Positions 25,898-35,835 of a stretch of DNA of 64,000 bases are shown here, one piece after another. The translations under genes were made by a program, and so were the position numbers. The DNA comes from Caloramator fervidus (lineage in GTDB: Bacteria > Bacillota > Clostridia > Clostridiales > Caloramatoraceae): assembly GCF_900108045.1 (NCBI RefSeq), contig NZ_FNUK01000002.1, positions 33,833-97,832 of the forward strand, read 5' to 3'. The notes under the pieces are model-generated. The model had not been told where the DNA came from. It saw only the letters and a program-made list of their open reading frames with translations, and searched no databases. Within the stretch, counting starts at the first letter, position 1. Every line of letters begins with the position of its first letter.

Positions 25898-27718
25898 CTA
25901 TAAAACTCTCCTAAATTTTTTCTCAAGTTCCTCATAAGCCATTTTTATTATAGTTGGCCTACCATGAGGGCAAGAAAAAGGATTTTTACACTTTCTTAAA
26001 TCCTCAATAAGCTTATTCATTTCAGAATAAGTTAACTTATCCCCAGATTTAACCGCACTTTTGCACGCCATGGTATATATTATTTTATCTATTGAATTAT
26101 AAAAATTATTTGAATTCATAGTTACTTGATTTAAAACCTCATAAAATAACTCTATATAATTAGGATTACCATAAATTACTGGAACAGATCTAATAGATAT
26201 TGAACTTCCCCCGAAATCTTCAATAACATAACCTATTTTACCAAAATTTTTTATATTTTCAAGCACCAATTGCTTTTCAACATTGCTAAGCTCAATTATT
26301 TTAGGATTCAATAAAGCCTGACTTTGAATAGATGTATTATTATATTCATCCATATATTTCTCGTATAATATTCTCTCATGAGCTGCATGCTGATCTATAA
26401 TATATAATTCTTTTTCACCCTCAGCAATTATATAAGTTAAATGAATTTGTGCTACTGGAATTAATTTGGGCAACAATAAATTATTACTATTATCTATTAT
26501 TTCCATAGTTTTAATATTTTTTTCTTTATTTTCAAAGTACTCATAAAAATTATTAGCAAAATATCTATTTTGAGTATCTTCCTTGATTTGAAATCGTTCT
26601 TTATTGTAATTATTATTTTCACACAAAGTTTCATAATTAAACTCAATCTTTTTTTGAATGCAGTCGTTATATTTATTATCTTCTTTATTTATAAAAACAT
26701 TAGGAGTAAAAGTTATTTGAGGTATAGTATTAATAGTTTGAAAAGCATTTTGAATAGCTTTATATACAATTTTATAAACTTGTTGTTCATTTTGAAATTT
26801 TACTTCCGCTTTTGTAGGATGAACATTTACATCTATTATTTGAGGATCAATTTCTAACTTTATTACATAAAAAGGAAATTTATCTCCTGTAGAATATGAT
26901 TTATATACATTTTCAATAGCAGAATTTATTATTTTATTTTTAACATACCTACCATTTACAAATAAAAATTCAAAATTTCTATTACTTTTTCCTAATGCAT
27001 TGTTACCAATGTATCCTCTAACTTTTATACAATCCTCCTCATATAAAACCTCTAATAAATTATCCTTTACTTGCTTACCAAAGAGTGAAATGATAACATT
27101 CAAAAGAATTCCATCGCCTTTTGTTGCTAAAACTAATTTTCCATTATTTTTATATTTAAAAGATATATTTTCATTGGATAAGGCTAAATTCTGTACCGTC
27201 TCTGTAACATACATAGCTTCCCTAGATGGAGTTTTTAAAAATTTTAATCTAACAGGAGTATTAAAAAAAAGTTCCCTTACAACAATAGTAGTACCATTAG
27301 GCGATCCACATTCTGTTTTCTCAATTATTTCTCCACCTTCTACTAAAATTCTAGTTCCAATGATGTCCTTATTTGTTTTTGTTATCATTTCAACTTTGGA
27401 AACAGCAGCTATACTTGCAAGAGCTTCCCCCCTAAACCCTAATGTTTTTATATTATATAAATCATTTTCATTTTGTATTTTTGAAGTAGTATGCCTTAAA
27501 AAAGCAATTTCAACATCATCCTTTTCGATTCCACTACCATCATCACTAACTTTTATATAAGTTATTCCACCATTTTCAATCTCAATGTTAATATTAGTAG
27601 AATTAGCATCAATAGAATTTTCAACTAATTCCTTTACAACTGATGCAGGTCTTTCAATAACTTCACCAGCTGCAATTTTACTTATTACATCATCATCTAA
27701 AATACGTATCTTTGACAT
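25898..27718 (-). CDS. mutL: DNA mismatch repair protein MutL
   Basis: Dimeric GHKL ATPase that links MutS mismatch recognition to strand incision. The 606 residues show ISKIAAGEVIERPASVVKELVENSIDA (ATP site), DDGSGI, TLGFRGEALASI, and a variable linker from about 335 to 420 rich in Asn and Lys. The C-terminal endonuclease domain has DQHAAHERILYE, the metal-binding motif of MutL homologues that nick DNA in organisms without MutH. The frame opens with a GTG at 27727 inside the ribosome site AGGGTGATT; the ATG at 27718 is preferred. Confidence 0.95.
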   Translation of the reverse strand: MSKIRILDDDVISKIAAGEVIERPASVVKELVENSIDANSTNINIEIENGGITYIKVSDDGSGIEKDDVEIAFLRHTTSKIQNENDLYNIKTLGFRGEALASIAAVSKVEMITKTNKDIIGTRILVEGGEIIEKTECGSPNGTTIVVRELFFNTPVRLKFLKTPSREAMYVTETVQNLALSNENISFKYKNNGKLVLATKGDGILLNVIISLFGKQVKDNLLEVLYEEDCIKVRGYIGNNALGKSNRNFEFLFVNGRYVKNKIINSAIENVYKSYSTGDKFPFYVIKLEIDPQIIDVNVHPTKAEVKFQNEQQVYKIVYKAIQNAFQTINTIPQITFTPNVFINKEDNKYNDCIQKKIEFNYETLCENNNYNKERFQIKEDTQNRYFANNFYEYFENKEKNIKTMEIIDNSNNLLLPKLIPVAQIHLTYIIAEGEKELYIIDQHAAHERILYEKYMDEYNNTSIQSQALLNPKIIELSNVEKQLVLENIKNFGKIGYVIEDFGGSSISIRSVPVIYGNPNYIELFYEVLNQVTMNSNNFYNSIDKIIYTMACKSAVKSGDKLTYSEMNKLIEDLRKCKNPFSCPHGRPTIIKMAYEELEKKFRRVL

Positions 27719-27723
27719 ACTAA

Positions 27724-30297
27724 TCACCCTAATTTTTTAGCCTTATTAACTAAATTATATAAAATATTCATTGCTTCAAGCGGAGTTATATTTAAAACAT
27801 CTACATTTTTTAGCTCTTCTATTATTTCATTTTCTTTGTAATTAAACAAGTTTATTTCTACAGACGTAGAAGCTATCTCTTTTACAACGGTATTATTTTT
27901 AGATTTATTTATATCATTTTCCTCAAGTTTTGCTAAAATTTCTTTTGCCTTCTTAATAACTTCTTCTGGAAGTCCTGCAAGTTTTGCTACTTGAATACCA
28001 TAACTTTGATCTGCTCCACCTCTTACTATCTTTCTTAAAAAAATAATATCTTCCCCATGCTCTTTTACGGAAATGCAGTAATTTTTAACTCCTCTTATTT
28101 TTCCTTCAAGTTCAGTTAATTCATGATAGTGTGTAGCAAAAAGAGTTTTTGCACCGATTCTATTGTTGATATACTCTATAACTGACCATGCAATACTTAA
28201 ACCATCATATGTGCTAGTTCCTCTACCTACTTCATCAAGAATTATTAAACTATTCTTAGTAGCATTTTTTAATATATTTGAAACCTCTGTCATCTCAACC
28301 ATAAAGGTACTTTGACCTAAAGATAAATCATCTGAAGCTCCTATTCTTGTAAAAATCCTATCTACTATAGAAATTCTTGCACTTTTGGCAGGAACAAAAC
28401 AACCAACTTGAGCTAATAAAGTAATCAAAGCAACTTGTCTTAAATAAGTAGATTTACCAGCCATATTAGGGCCCGTAATTATAATTATCATATTATCTTT
28501 TAAGTCCAAAAGTGTATCATTAGGCACAAAAACTCCCGATATCATTTTTTCAACAACCGGATGCCTTCCATCCTTTATTTCTATAGCACCATCATTAGTT
28601 ATCTGCGGCTTTACATAATTATTTTCAAAAGATACCTTGGCAAATGATAACAATACATCAATAATTGCAAGATATTGAGCTACTTTTTTAATTCTCGAAA
28701 CTTGAGAATAAATTTTATTTCTTATTTCAACAAACAGATCATATTCAATTTCAACTATTTTAGCTTCTGCTCCAAGAATAGTTTCTTCTATTTCTTTAAG
28801 CTCAGGAGTTATAAACCTTTCAGTATTGGCAAGAGTTTGTTTTCTTATATATCTATCTTTAGGAACTAAATTAAGATTAGCTTTAGTAACTTCTATATAA
28901 TATCCAAAAACTTTATTATAACCTATCTTTAATGACTTAATACCTGTTATTTCTCTTTCTTTTTGTTCTAATTCTAAAATCCATTTCTTCCCATTAAGCA
29001 TAGCATCTCTCAATTTATCTACTTCAGCATTATATCCTTTTTTAATTATTCCTCCTTCTTTTAAAGTTGTTGGAGGATTTTCATCTATTGCAGAATCAAT
29101 AAGTTTATATATATCTTCTAATGTATCAAAGTCACTATAAATATCTTTAAGTAACTGACTTTTACAATTGGAAATAGCAACTTTAATACTTGGCAGCATT
29201 GCAATTGATTGTTTTAAGGCATTCAAATCTCTTGCATTTGCATTTTCGCAGCTTATCTTTCCTAGTATTCTTTCAATATCATATATATTTTTTAAAAATT
29301 CTCTAAGATCAGATGAAACATATATATTATCTATAAATTCTTCAACTACATCTAATCTTTTGTTAATTTCTTCAATACTCATTAAAGGTTCTTCAACCCA
29401 TTTTCTTAATAAACGTCCTCCCATAGCAGTCAAAGTTTTGTCTAGAACGTCTATCAATGTTCCCTTCTTACTTCGTGTTCTTATAGTTTCTGTCAGCTCT
29501 AAGTTCTTTCGAGTAAAAGAATCCAAAATCATATAATCACTAACATTATACCTTTTAATAAATGCTATATGTCCTAAACTACTTTTTTGAGTTTCTGTTA
29601 AATAATCTAAAAGCCTTGCTGCCGAAATTTTTTCATTATCTGTTAAACAATCATATTTATATTTTTCCAAAATATCATAATCAGTACTAAAATCAACTAA
29701 GTTAATTAAACAATTAAACCTGTTTTTTATAACGTCAATTTGTTCCTGTAATTCATTTGTTACTTGATAATTAATAAGTAACAATTCTGAAGGAACATAT
29801 TTTGATAATTCATCTAATAATTTATTTTTTTCATTTTTAAAAGAAGTAACAAAAAAGTCACCAGTAGACACGTCGCAGATAGATATTGAAATAGTATCAT
29901 GATTATTAAAAACACATACTATATAATTATTAACTTTCTCATTGAGCATGCTGCTTTCTATAACTGTTCCTGGAGTTATTATTCTTGTTATTTCTCTTTT
30001 TACCAATCCTTTGGCCTGCCTAGGATCTTCAACTTGTTCACATATTGCTACTTTATACCCTTTCTCTATAAGTCTAGCAATATACGACTCCGCTGAGTGA
30101 TAAGGAACACCACACATAGGAGCTCGTTTATTTAATCCACAATCTCGACCTGTCAAAGCTATCTCTAATTCTTTTGATGCAATTTCAGCATCTTCAAAAA
30201 ACATTTCATAAAAATCTCCTAATCTAAAAAACAATATACAATCTTTATATTTTTCTTTTATTTCAAGATACTGTTGCATCATCGGTGTAAGTGCCAA
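27724..30297 (-). CDS. mutS: DNA mismatch repair protein MutS
   Basis: Recognises base mismatches and small loops. The 857 residues have the N-terminal mismatch-binding GDFYEMF (27-33, with the Phe-x-Glu wedge), the connector and lever domains, and the ATPase with Walker A GPNMAGKST, ILDEVGRGTSTYDG (Walker B and signature) and the TLFATHYHEL switch. The C-terminus keeps the helix-turn-helix dimerisation region and a tail ending near LEAMNILYNLVNKAKKL. It is the second gene of the miaB-mutS-mutL-miaA-hfq operon. Confidence 0.97.
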   Translation of the reverse strand: MALTPMMQQYLEIKEKYKDCILFFRLGDFYEMFFEDAEIASKELEIALTGRDCGLNKRAPMCGVPYHSAESYIARLIEKGYKVAICEQVEDPRQAKGLVKREITRIITPGTVIESSMLNEKVNNYIVCVFNNHDTISISICDVSTGDFFVTSFKNEKNKLLDELSKYVPSELLLINYQVTNELQEQIDVIKNRFNCLINLVDFSTDYDILEKYKYDCLTDNEKISAARLLDYLTETQKSSLGHIAFIKRYNVSDYMILDSFTRKNLELTETIRTRSKKGTLIDVLDKTLTAMGGRLLRKWVEEPLMSIEEINKRLDVVEEFIDNIYVSSDLREFLKNIYDIERILGKISCENANARDLNALKQSIAMLPSIKVAISNCKSQLLKDIYSDFDTLEDIYKLIDSAIDENPPTTLKEGGIIKKGYNAEVDKLRDAMLNGKKWILELEQKEREITGIKSLKIGYNKVFGYYIEVTKANLNLVPKDRYIRKQTLANTERFITPELKEIEETILGAEAKIVEIEYDLFVEIRNKIYSQVSRIKKVAQYLAIIDVLLSFAKVSFENNYVKPQITNDGAIEIKDGRHPVVEKMISGVFVPNDTLLDLKDNMIIIITGPNMAGKSTYLRQVALITLLAQVGCFVPAKSARISIVDRIFTRIGASDDLSLGQSTFMVEMTEVSNILKNATKNSLIILDEVGRGTSTYDGLSIAWSVIEYINNRIGAKTLFATHYHELTELEGKIRGVKNYCISVKEHGEDIIFLRKIVRGGADQSYGIQVAKLAGLPEEVIKKAKEILAKLEENDINKSKNNTVVKEIASTSVEINLFNYKENEIIEELKNVDVLNITPLEAMNILYNLVNKAKKLG

Positions 30298-30324
30298 TTC
30301 TAATTCCTCCTCAAATCAAAATAA

Positions 30325-30361
30325 GACCGCTGGAAGAATTAACTTACAGCGGTTTTAAAAT
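30325..30361 (-). terminator. Weak hairpin between miaB and mutS
   Basis: On the minus strand ACCGCTG and CAGCGGT arms (7 bp) with a 14-nt loop are followed by CTTATTTT. Partial read-through into mutS is likely. Confidence 0.6.
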
Positions 30362-31705
30362 CTATCTTATAACTTCTACCAATTCTCCTAAAAGTATATA
30401 CATTTGAGCTTGAGTAATCTTAACATTTACTAATTTTCCTTTTAAAGACAAATCTCCTCCTGTAAAATGAACTAATTTACCTGTTCTTGTTCTTCCAGTT
30501 AATTTATTTTCATTCGTTTTACTAATACCCTCAACTAAAACTTCCACAATTTTATCTTGATATCTTTTGCTTCTTTTTTCACCTACTTGATTTACTACCT
30601 CAATCAATCTATTAAATCTCTCATGCTTAACATCTTCAGGAACCTGATCAGGATCTTCTGCAGCAGGAGTTCCTGGCCTTTTAGAATAAATAAAAGTAAA
30701 TGCTGAATCATATTCAACTTTTCTTACAACATCTAATGTTTCTTGAAAATCTTCCTCTGTTTCACCTGGAAAACCTACTATAATGTCTGTTGTTATAGAT
30801 ACATCATCTATTTTGTGCTTAATTTTCTCAACAAGTTGCAAATACTGTTCTTTTGTGTATTTTCTATTCATCTTTTGTAATATTCTAGTGCTGCCCGATT
30901 GGATAGGAAGGTGAATATGTTCGCATACCTTTTCACACTCTTTAATGGCATCAATAACATCATCGGTTAAATCTTTAGGATGTGAAGTTGTAAAACGTAT
31001 TCTTTCAATTCCTTCGATTTCATTAACCATACGTAATAGTTTTGCAAAGTTCATATTTTCTAAATCTTTTCCGTATGAATTAACATTTTGACCTAAAAGA
31101 GTTATTTCTTTATATCCTTGACTTGCCAATTGCTTAATTTCTTCAATTATAGCTTCAGGCTTTCTACTTCTTTCTCTTCCACGTGTATATGGAACTATAC
31201 AATAAGAACAGAAATTATTACAACCATGCATGATAGTAACAAAAGCTTTAATATCACTTTCACGGCGTATAGGTAACCCTTCAACTATTTCTCCTTCTTT
31301 ATCCCAAACTTCTAAGATTGTAGAATTGCTTTGCAATGCATTGTTAAGAAGTTCTGGAAATCTGTGGAGATTAAAAGTTCCGAATACTATATCAACATAT
31401 GGGAATTTTTCTTTGACAAGCTGTGCTACTCCTTTTTGCTGCATCATACATCCGCCAACTGCAATAATGAGGCTGGGCTTTTTACTTTTTAGGGCTTTTA
31501 ATTGACCTAAATTCCCATATGTTTTAGTTTCTGGATTTTCTCTAACTGCACATGTATTTATTACTATAACATCTGCTTTTTCCTTATCTGCAGTTTTTAC
31601 ATATCCCATATTTTCAAGCATGCCTGCTAATTTTTCAGAATCCTCTTCATTCATTTGACAACCCATTGTAATAATGTGATAGTATCTTTCTTTATTTAAA
31701 CTCAT
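30362..31705 (-). CDS. miaB: tRNA-2-methylthio-N6-dimethylallyladenosine synthase MiaB
   Basis: Radical-SAM methylthiotransferase acting after MiaA on A37 of tRNA. The 447 residues show [18 protein letters not shown] (first cluster Cys in the MiaB form GCQMN, unlike RimO), [17 protein letters not shown], the radical-SAM motif CNNFCSYC with [11 protein letters not shown], and a TRAM domain after about 375. It heads the operon that also makes MutS, MutL, MiaA and Hfq. Confidence 0.96.
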   Translation of the reverse strand: MSLNKERYYHIITMGCQMNEEDSEKLAGMLENMGYVKTADKEKADVIVINTCAVRENPETKTYGNLGQLKALKSKKPSLIIAVGGCMMQQKGVAQLVKEKFPYVDIVFGTFNLHRFPELLNNALQSNSTILEVWDKEGEIVEGLPIRRESDIKAFVTIMHGCNNFCSYCIVPYTRGRERSRKPEAIIEEIKQLASQGYKEITLLGQNVNSYGKDLENMNFAKLLRMVNEIEGIERIRFTTSHPKDLTDDVIDAIKECEKVCEHIHLPIQSGSTRILQKMNRKYTKEQYLQLVEKIKHKIDDVSITTDIIVGFPGETEEDFQETLDVVRKVEYDSAFTFIYSKRPGTPAAEDPDQVPEDVKHERFNRLIEVVNQVGEKRSKRYQDKIVEVLVEGISKTNENKLTGRTRTGKLVHFTGGDLSLKGKLVNVKITQAQMYILLGELVEVIR

Positions 31706-31740
31706 AGTGATTCCTCCTTAAATATTAAGTTACGATTGTA

Positions 31741-31769
31741 ATTATACTATTACAGTAACTTATAGGCAA
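31741..31769 (-). promoter_or_regulatory. Promoter of the miaB operon
   Basis: On the minus strand TTGCCT (31769-31764), 17 bp, TATAAT (31746-31741). Confidence 0.75.
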
Positions 31770-31781
31770 CAAGTTTTTTAG

Positions 31782-31805
31782 TTTACATAATATATTATAT
31801 GTAAA
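31782..31805. promoter_or_regulatory. Inverted repeat between miaB and an aminotransferase gene
   Basis: TTTACATA (31782-31789) and TATGTAAA (31798-31805) flank an ATATATTA-like centre. It shares TTTACATAATATAT with the palindrome at 16078 and lies between two divergent promoters. Confidence 0.45.
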
Positions 31806-31849
31806 TATAACTTTCGCACTTTTTTGCAAAAACTTTCAGAATATTCTTA

Positions 31850-31878
31850 TTGTTATATTAAAATTAATTTGCTATAAT
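31850..31878 (+). promoter_or_regulatory. Promoter of the aminotransferase pair
   Basis: TTGTTA (31850-31855), 17 bp, TATAAT (31873-31878). Confidence 0.68.
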
Positions 31879-31952
31879 TAAATATATCAGAATGTTTTAA
31901 TATATTTTTATTTTCTCAATTTTTCTTAATTGTATTACTGGAGGTGCTTTAA

Positions 31953-33137
31953 GTGAAATTTAAATTAGCCGAAAGAATGGAGCACCTAAAAACATCAGAA
32001 ATTAGGGAGTTATTAAAGTTAACTGAACAACCAGACTTAATCTCTTTTGCTGGTGGTCTTCCTGCTCCAGAATTATTTCCTATTGAAGAAATAAAGCTTA
32101 TATCATTAAAAGTTTTGTCAAATGAAGGAACAAATGCTCTTCAATATGGTCCAACAGAAGGTTATACTCCTTTACGAAAATTAATAGCAGAACAAAGAAT
32201 GAAAGCTGTAGGAGTAAATACAACCTTTGAAAACATTTTAATTACTAGTGGGTCGCAACAGGGATTAGATTTCACTGGGAAAATTTTTCTAAATAAAGAT
32301 GATGTTGTAATCTGTGAAAGTCCAAGCTATCTTGGAGCAATAAATGCTTTTAAAGCATACATGCCTAAATTCGTTGAAATACCAATGGATGACAATGGCA
32401 TGATAATAGATGAATTAGAAAAAGCCCTTAAAAAATTCCCTAATGCAAAATTTATTTATACTATCCCAGATTTTCAAAATCCTACAGGAAAAACTTTAAG
32501 TTATGAAAGAAGAATAAAAATGTTAGAACTCGCTGAAAAATACAATATACCTATTATTGAGGATAGTCCTTACAGCGAATTAAGGTTTGAAGGAGAGACT
32601 ATTCCTTCCATAAAAAGCTTAGATAAGAAAGGCCTTGTAATATATCTTGGAACTTTTTCAAAAACTTTTTGCCCTGGATTAAGATTAGGATGGATTTGTG
32701 CTGAACCTGAAATTTTAAGTAAATACATTATTGTAAAACAAAGCGCAGATTTACAAACAAGTTCTATATCCCAAAGAGAAGCTGCAGCATTTATGCAAAC
32801 TTACAATCTCAACGAACATATAGATAAGATTAGAGCTATATATAAAAGACGTAGAGATTTAATGATTGAAATGATAAAACAAGAATTTCCAAACAATGTA
32901 AAATATACTCTACCTCAAGGGGGGTTATTTATTTGGGTTACTCTTCCTGAAAACGTTGATGCCACAGAACTTTTAAAAATTGCCATTGAAAATAAAGTGG
33001 CTTTTGTGCCTGGAAATTCATTCTTCCCTAATGGTGGACATACTAATCATTTTAGATTAAATTTTTCAAATATGACTGAAAATAAGATAATTGAAGGTAT
33101 TAAAAGATTGGGCAAAATTTTAAAAGAAAATATTTAA
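31953..33137 (+). CDS. PLP-dependent aminotransferase (LysN/2-aminoadipate-type subgroup)
   Basis: The 394 residues belong to the fold-type I subgroup that includes 2-aminoadipate, aromatic and branched-chain transaminases (LysN/ARO8-like, also the catalytic half of MocR proteins). Marks are SFAGGLPAPELFP (31-43), LQYGPTEGYTPLR, IPDFQNPTGKT (171-181) and GTFSKTFCPGLRLGW with Lys237 as the PLP lysine. No regulator domain is fused. The GTG start has GGAGGTG upstream. The neighbouring aminotransferase gene follows after 30 bp, suggesting one transcript. The substrate is not known. Confidence 0.85.
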   Translation: MKFKLAERMEHLKTSEIRELLKLTEQPDLISFAGGLPAPELFPIEEIKLISLKVLSNEGTNALQYGPTEGYTPLRKLIAEQRMKAVGVNTTFENILITSGSQQGLDFTGKIFLNKDDVVICESPSYLGAINAFKAYMPKFVEIPMDDNGMIIDELEKALKKFPNAKFIYTIPDFQNPTGKTLSYERRIKMLELAEKYNIPIIEDSPYSELRFEGETIPSIKSLDKKGLVIYLGTFSKTFCPGLRLGWICAEPEILSKYIIVKQSADLQTSSISQREAAAFMQTYNLNEHIDKIRAIYKRRRDLMIEMIKQEFPNNVKYTLPQGGLFIWVTLPENVDATELLKIAIENKVAFVPGNSFFPNGGHTNHFRLNFSNMTENKIIEGIKRLGKILKENI

Positions 33138-33167
33138 AAATTAAAATAAAATCATAGGAGGGTTACT

Positions 33168-34370
33168 ATGCCAAACTTATCTGAAAGAATAAAAAATATG
33201 CAAGCATCTCCAATTAGAAAATTAGCTCCACTTGCTGAAAAAGCTAAAAAAGAAGGAAAAAAAGTTTATCATTTAAACATTGGACAACCAGATATAGAAA
33301 CACCGCAAATTTTTTATGACACAATTAAAAGCTTTAATAATCCTGTTTTAGCATATACAGGTTCTCAAGGTATCCCAGAACTTATAAATAGTTACATTAG
33401 ATATTATAAGGAATGGAATATTGACTTTGAAGAAGATGAAATAATAGTAACAAATGGAGGAAGCGAAGCAATATTGTTTGCTCTTATGGCTGTTTGCGAC
33501 TATGGTGATAATATAGTTATTCCAGAACCATTCTATACAAACTATAATGGTTTTTCACAAATAGCAGGAGTTAATGTTTCACCTTTCTTAACTAAAGCTG
33601 AAGATGGTTTCCACTTGCCAAAAAAAGAAGAAATCGTTAAAGCTATAAACGACAAAACAAAAGCTATACTTATATCCAATCCTGGTAATCCGACTGGTGT
33701 AGTTTATACAAAAGACGAAATAAGATTAATAGCTGATATAGCAAAGGAATACGATTTATATATAATTGCAGATGAAGTTTACAGAGAATTTGTCTATGAC
33801 AATCTTGAATATACTAGCTTTATGCATATGAAAGATATTTTAGATAGAGTTATATTAGTAGATAGTATTTCGAAAAGATATAGTGCATGTGGTGCAAGGA
33901 TAGGTCTTATTGCAAGTAAAAATAAAGAATTAATGAAAAATGTTTTAAAATTAGCTCAATCAAGATTATGTTCTCCAACAATAGAACAAATTGGTGCAGC
34001 AAAGCTTATCGAAACACCAAAAGAATATCTTGAAAAAGTTAAAGAAGAATATCAAAGAAGAAGAGATGTTGTGTATGAGGCTTTAAGTAAAATAGAAGGT
34101 GTTATTTGTAAAAAACCAACAGGTGCTTTTTATGTAATTGCAAAGCTCCCAATTAAAGATGCAGAAGATTTTGTAAAGTGGTTACTTACAGATTATTCAG
34201 TAGATAATGAAACAATAATGTTAGCACCTGCTGATGGTTTTTATGCTACAGAAGGTTTAGGTAAGGATGAAGTAAGAATTTCTTATTGTATAAACATTGA
34301 TGCTCTCAAAAAAGCAATGAATATATTTGAAAAAGGTTTAATCGAGTATAAAAAACAAAAGGGCTGTTAA
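33168..34370 (+). CDS. PLP-dependent aminotransferase, AspC/AlaT-like
   Basis: The 400 residues are a second class I aminotransferase: LNIGQPDIETP (36-46), SNPGNPTGVVY, ADEVYREFVYD and SISKRYSACGARIG with Lys236. The segment SACGARIG replaces the common MTGWRIG of AspB and points to a separate clade often annotated only as pyridoxal phosphate-dependent aminotransferase. The ribosome site is AGGAGGG. It is the last gene of the pair and ends in a hairpin that contains its stop codon. Confidence 0.84.
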   Translation: MPNLSERIKNMQASPIRKLAPLAEKAKKEGKKVYHLNIGQPDIETPQIFYDTIKSFNNPVLAYTGSQGIPELINSYIRYYKEWNIDFEEDEIIVTNGGSEAILFALMAVCDYGDNIVIPEPFYTNYNGFSQIAGVNVSPFLTKAEDGFHLPKKEEIVKAINDKTKAILISNPGNPTGVVYTKDEIRLIADIAKEYDLYIIADEVYREFVYDNLEYTSFMHMKDILDRVILVDSISKRYSACGARIGLIASKNKELMKNVLKLAQSRLCSPTIEQIGAAKLIETPKEYLEKVKEEYQRRRDVVYEALSKIEGVICKKPTGAFYVIAKLPIKDAEDFVKWLLTDYSVDNETIMLAPADGFYATEGLGKDEVRISYCINIDALKKAMNIFEKGLIEYKKQKGC

Positions 34371-34388
34371 ATTGCAGCCCTTTTTATA
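34358..34388. terminator. Terminator shared by convergent genes
   Basis: AAAGGGCTG (34358-34366) and CAGCCCTTT (34375-34383) with the aminotransferase stop in the loop; T-run on the + strand and A/T run on the other. Confidence 0.8.
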
Positions 34389-35217
34389 TAACTAAACTAG
34401 CTACGTTAAATACTTCAATAAAACCAATTTTTTTATATAAATTTATTGCTTTTTCATTGTTATTTTCAACTTTTAAATACAAATCTTTTACCCCAAATTC
34501 TTTGGCCTTTAATATCAATTGGTTTAAAAAATATTTAGCATATCCTTTTCCCCTAAATTCAGGAATAATTCCAAAATTAATTAAATAAAAACCTTCACTA
34601 CTATTAATTATTTGTCCATATCCTATATATTCATCATTATATTTTAAAAAATAACATAGATCTTCAATAAATTCTTTTCTTTTTTCTTCTTGTAATATTT
34701 CCTTTAAAGTTAATTCTCTTCTATCAAGATTATTGCTAAATATTTTATTCTGTAATTCAACTCTAATTTTTTCTTCTTTGTTTATTTGCATTTTTTGAAC
34801 GTATAAACCATTAAAGGAATCTGATGTATGCTTATAGTTACTTAAGTTTAAATACATCACTTTATAATTCCTTTTAATCTTTGCATAAGATATATTAAAA
34901 TCTAAAATCCCTTTATAAAAAAAATCAAAACTATAACCTAATCCAAAATAATTATATAATAAAGATACAATATCTTGTAAGGTAACATTTTTATCGTCAA
35001 AAGGAATATACAATACTTGTTTTTTATAATCTAATTTTAAAAAAATCCCAATTAAACTATCAAAATAAAATATCTTATAACAATTTAAAGCTAATATGTT
35101 TAAAAGTATATTTCCATTATAATCACTATAAAATCTAAAATCCTTAGTTCTAGACTTTGTCATTAAATTTCTTATAGTACGATAATCTTTTAATTTAGCT
35201 AATTCAACCTTTAACAT
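34384..35217 (-). CDS. GNAT-family N-acetyltransferase with a long N-terminal extension
   Basis: The 277 residues end in a standard GNAT domain (about 190-277): GYGQIINSS, INFGIIPEFRGKGYAKYFLNQ (acetyl-CoA loop, Q/RxxGxG/A form) and the final NEKAINLYKKIGFIEV. The first 180 residues are weakly GNAT-like and may be a degenerate second acetyltransferase domain. Substrate unknown. AAGGAGT before the ATG at 35217 sets the start; an ATG at 35232 overlaps the upstream stop. It is coupled to the MerR-type gene upstream. Confidence 0.8.
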   Translation of the reverse strand: MLKVELAKLKDYRTIRNLMTKSRTKDFRFYSDYNGNILLNILALNCYKIFYFDSLIGIFLKLDYKKQVLYIPFDDKNVTLQDIVSLLYNYFGLGYSFDFFYKGILDFNISYAKIKRNYKVMYLNLSNYKHTSDSFNGLYVQKMQINKEEKIRVELQNKIFSNNLDRRELTLKEILQEEKRKEFIEDLCYFLKYNDEYIGYGQIINSSEGFYLINFGIIPEFRGKGYAKYFLNQLILKAKEFGVKDLYLKVENNNEKAINLYKKIGFIEVFNVASLVI

Positions 35218-35228
35218 GTTTACTCCTT

Positions 35229-35744
35229 TCATAACTTTTTTCTAAACTTAAAAATTCTCGATAAAAAACCCTTTTTACTTTCACGTTCATATCTTAATTT
35301 TTCTTTTAATTCCATTATTTCATAACATTTTTGTTTTAATTCCATTTTTAGTTTCATGTTTTCTGAAATTAATATATCTCTTTCTTTAGAAAAAACATTT
35401 TGATTAAGCTGAACAAGTAGTTCATTTATTTCGTTTAATTTAGCTTCAAGAAGAGGTATAGGATTAATATTTGAAGAATTATTATAATCTGCTTCTATGG
35501 AAACTGCAACTTCATTTTTTATTTCTTCATCCGACAATATCTTTTTTATTTGCTGATTAGTGTAACCCTCATCTTGTAATTTTTTTATCATTAATAATTT
35601 ATTCAGATCACTTTCTTTAAATATTCTTCTACCATTTACATCTCTTTCAATTTTTAAATCAAATTCTTTTTCATAATATCTAATTGCTGACGACCTATAT
35701 CCTGTTTTTTCGCATACTTCTTTGAAAGTATAGTACTTTTCCAT
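35229..35744 (-). CDS. MerR-type DNA-binding protein with coiled coil and basic tail
   Basis: The N-terminal 70 residues are a MerR winged helix (YYTFKEVCEKTGYRSSAIRYYEKEF..., then GRRIFKESDLNKLLMIKKLQDEGYTNQQIKKIL). A coiled coil follows (about 95-155), and the protein ends with a basic amphipathic stretch KKGFLSRIFKFRKKL. No ligand-binding cysteines or effector domain are seen. HTH, coiled coil and a possible membrane-binding tail recall the chromosome anchor RacA in layout, but that is a structural analogy, not proof. The gene sits just upstream of the GNAT gene. Its ribosome site GGGGTGATG is part of an inverted repeat. Confidence 0.78.
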   Translation of the reverse strand: MEKYYTFKEVCEKTGYRSSAIRYYEKEFDLKIERDVNGRRIFKESDLNKLLMIKKLQDEGYTNQQIKKILSDEEIKNEVAVSIEADYNNSSNINPIPLLEAKLNEINELLVQLNQNVFSKERDILISENMKLKMELKQKCYEIMELKEKLRYERESKKGFLSRIFKFRKKL

Positions 35745-35754
35745 TCCAACATCA

Positions 35755-35806
35755 CCCCATTAAAATATTTCTTCCTAACAACTAATAATCCTCTATTTTA
35801 ATGGGG
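35755..35806 (-). repeat. 13-bp inverted repeat covering the MerR-gene ribosome site
   Basis: CCCCATTAAAATA (35755-35767) and TATTTTAATGGGG (35794-35806) are perfect complements, 26 bases apart. Read on the minus strand, the second arm in the RNA includes the GGGGTGA ribosome site, 10 bases before the ATG. Read on the + strand the repeat is followed by six T, as in a terminator. Confidence 0.75.
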
Positions 35807-35835
35807 TTTTTTAAAACAAAAAATTCATCAACTAT

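Noticed and set aside
27000..27560. 186-residue open frame on the + strand opposite mutL
   Set aside because: It is fully antisense to the well-conserved mutL ATPase domain, has no ribosome site and a Ser/Phe/Ile-rich composition typical of mirror frames.
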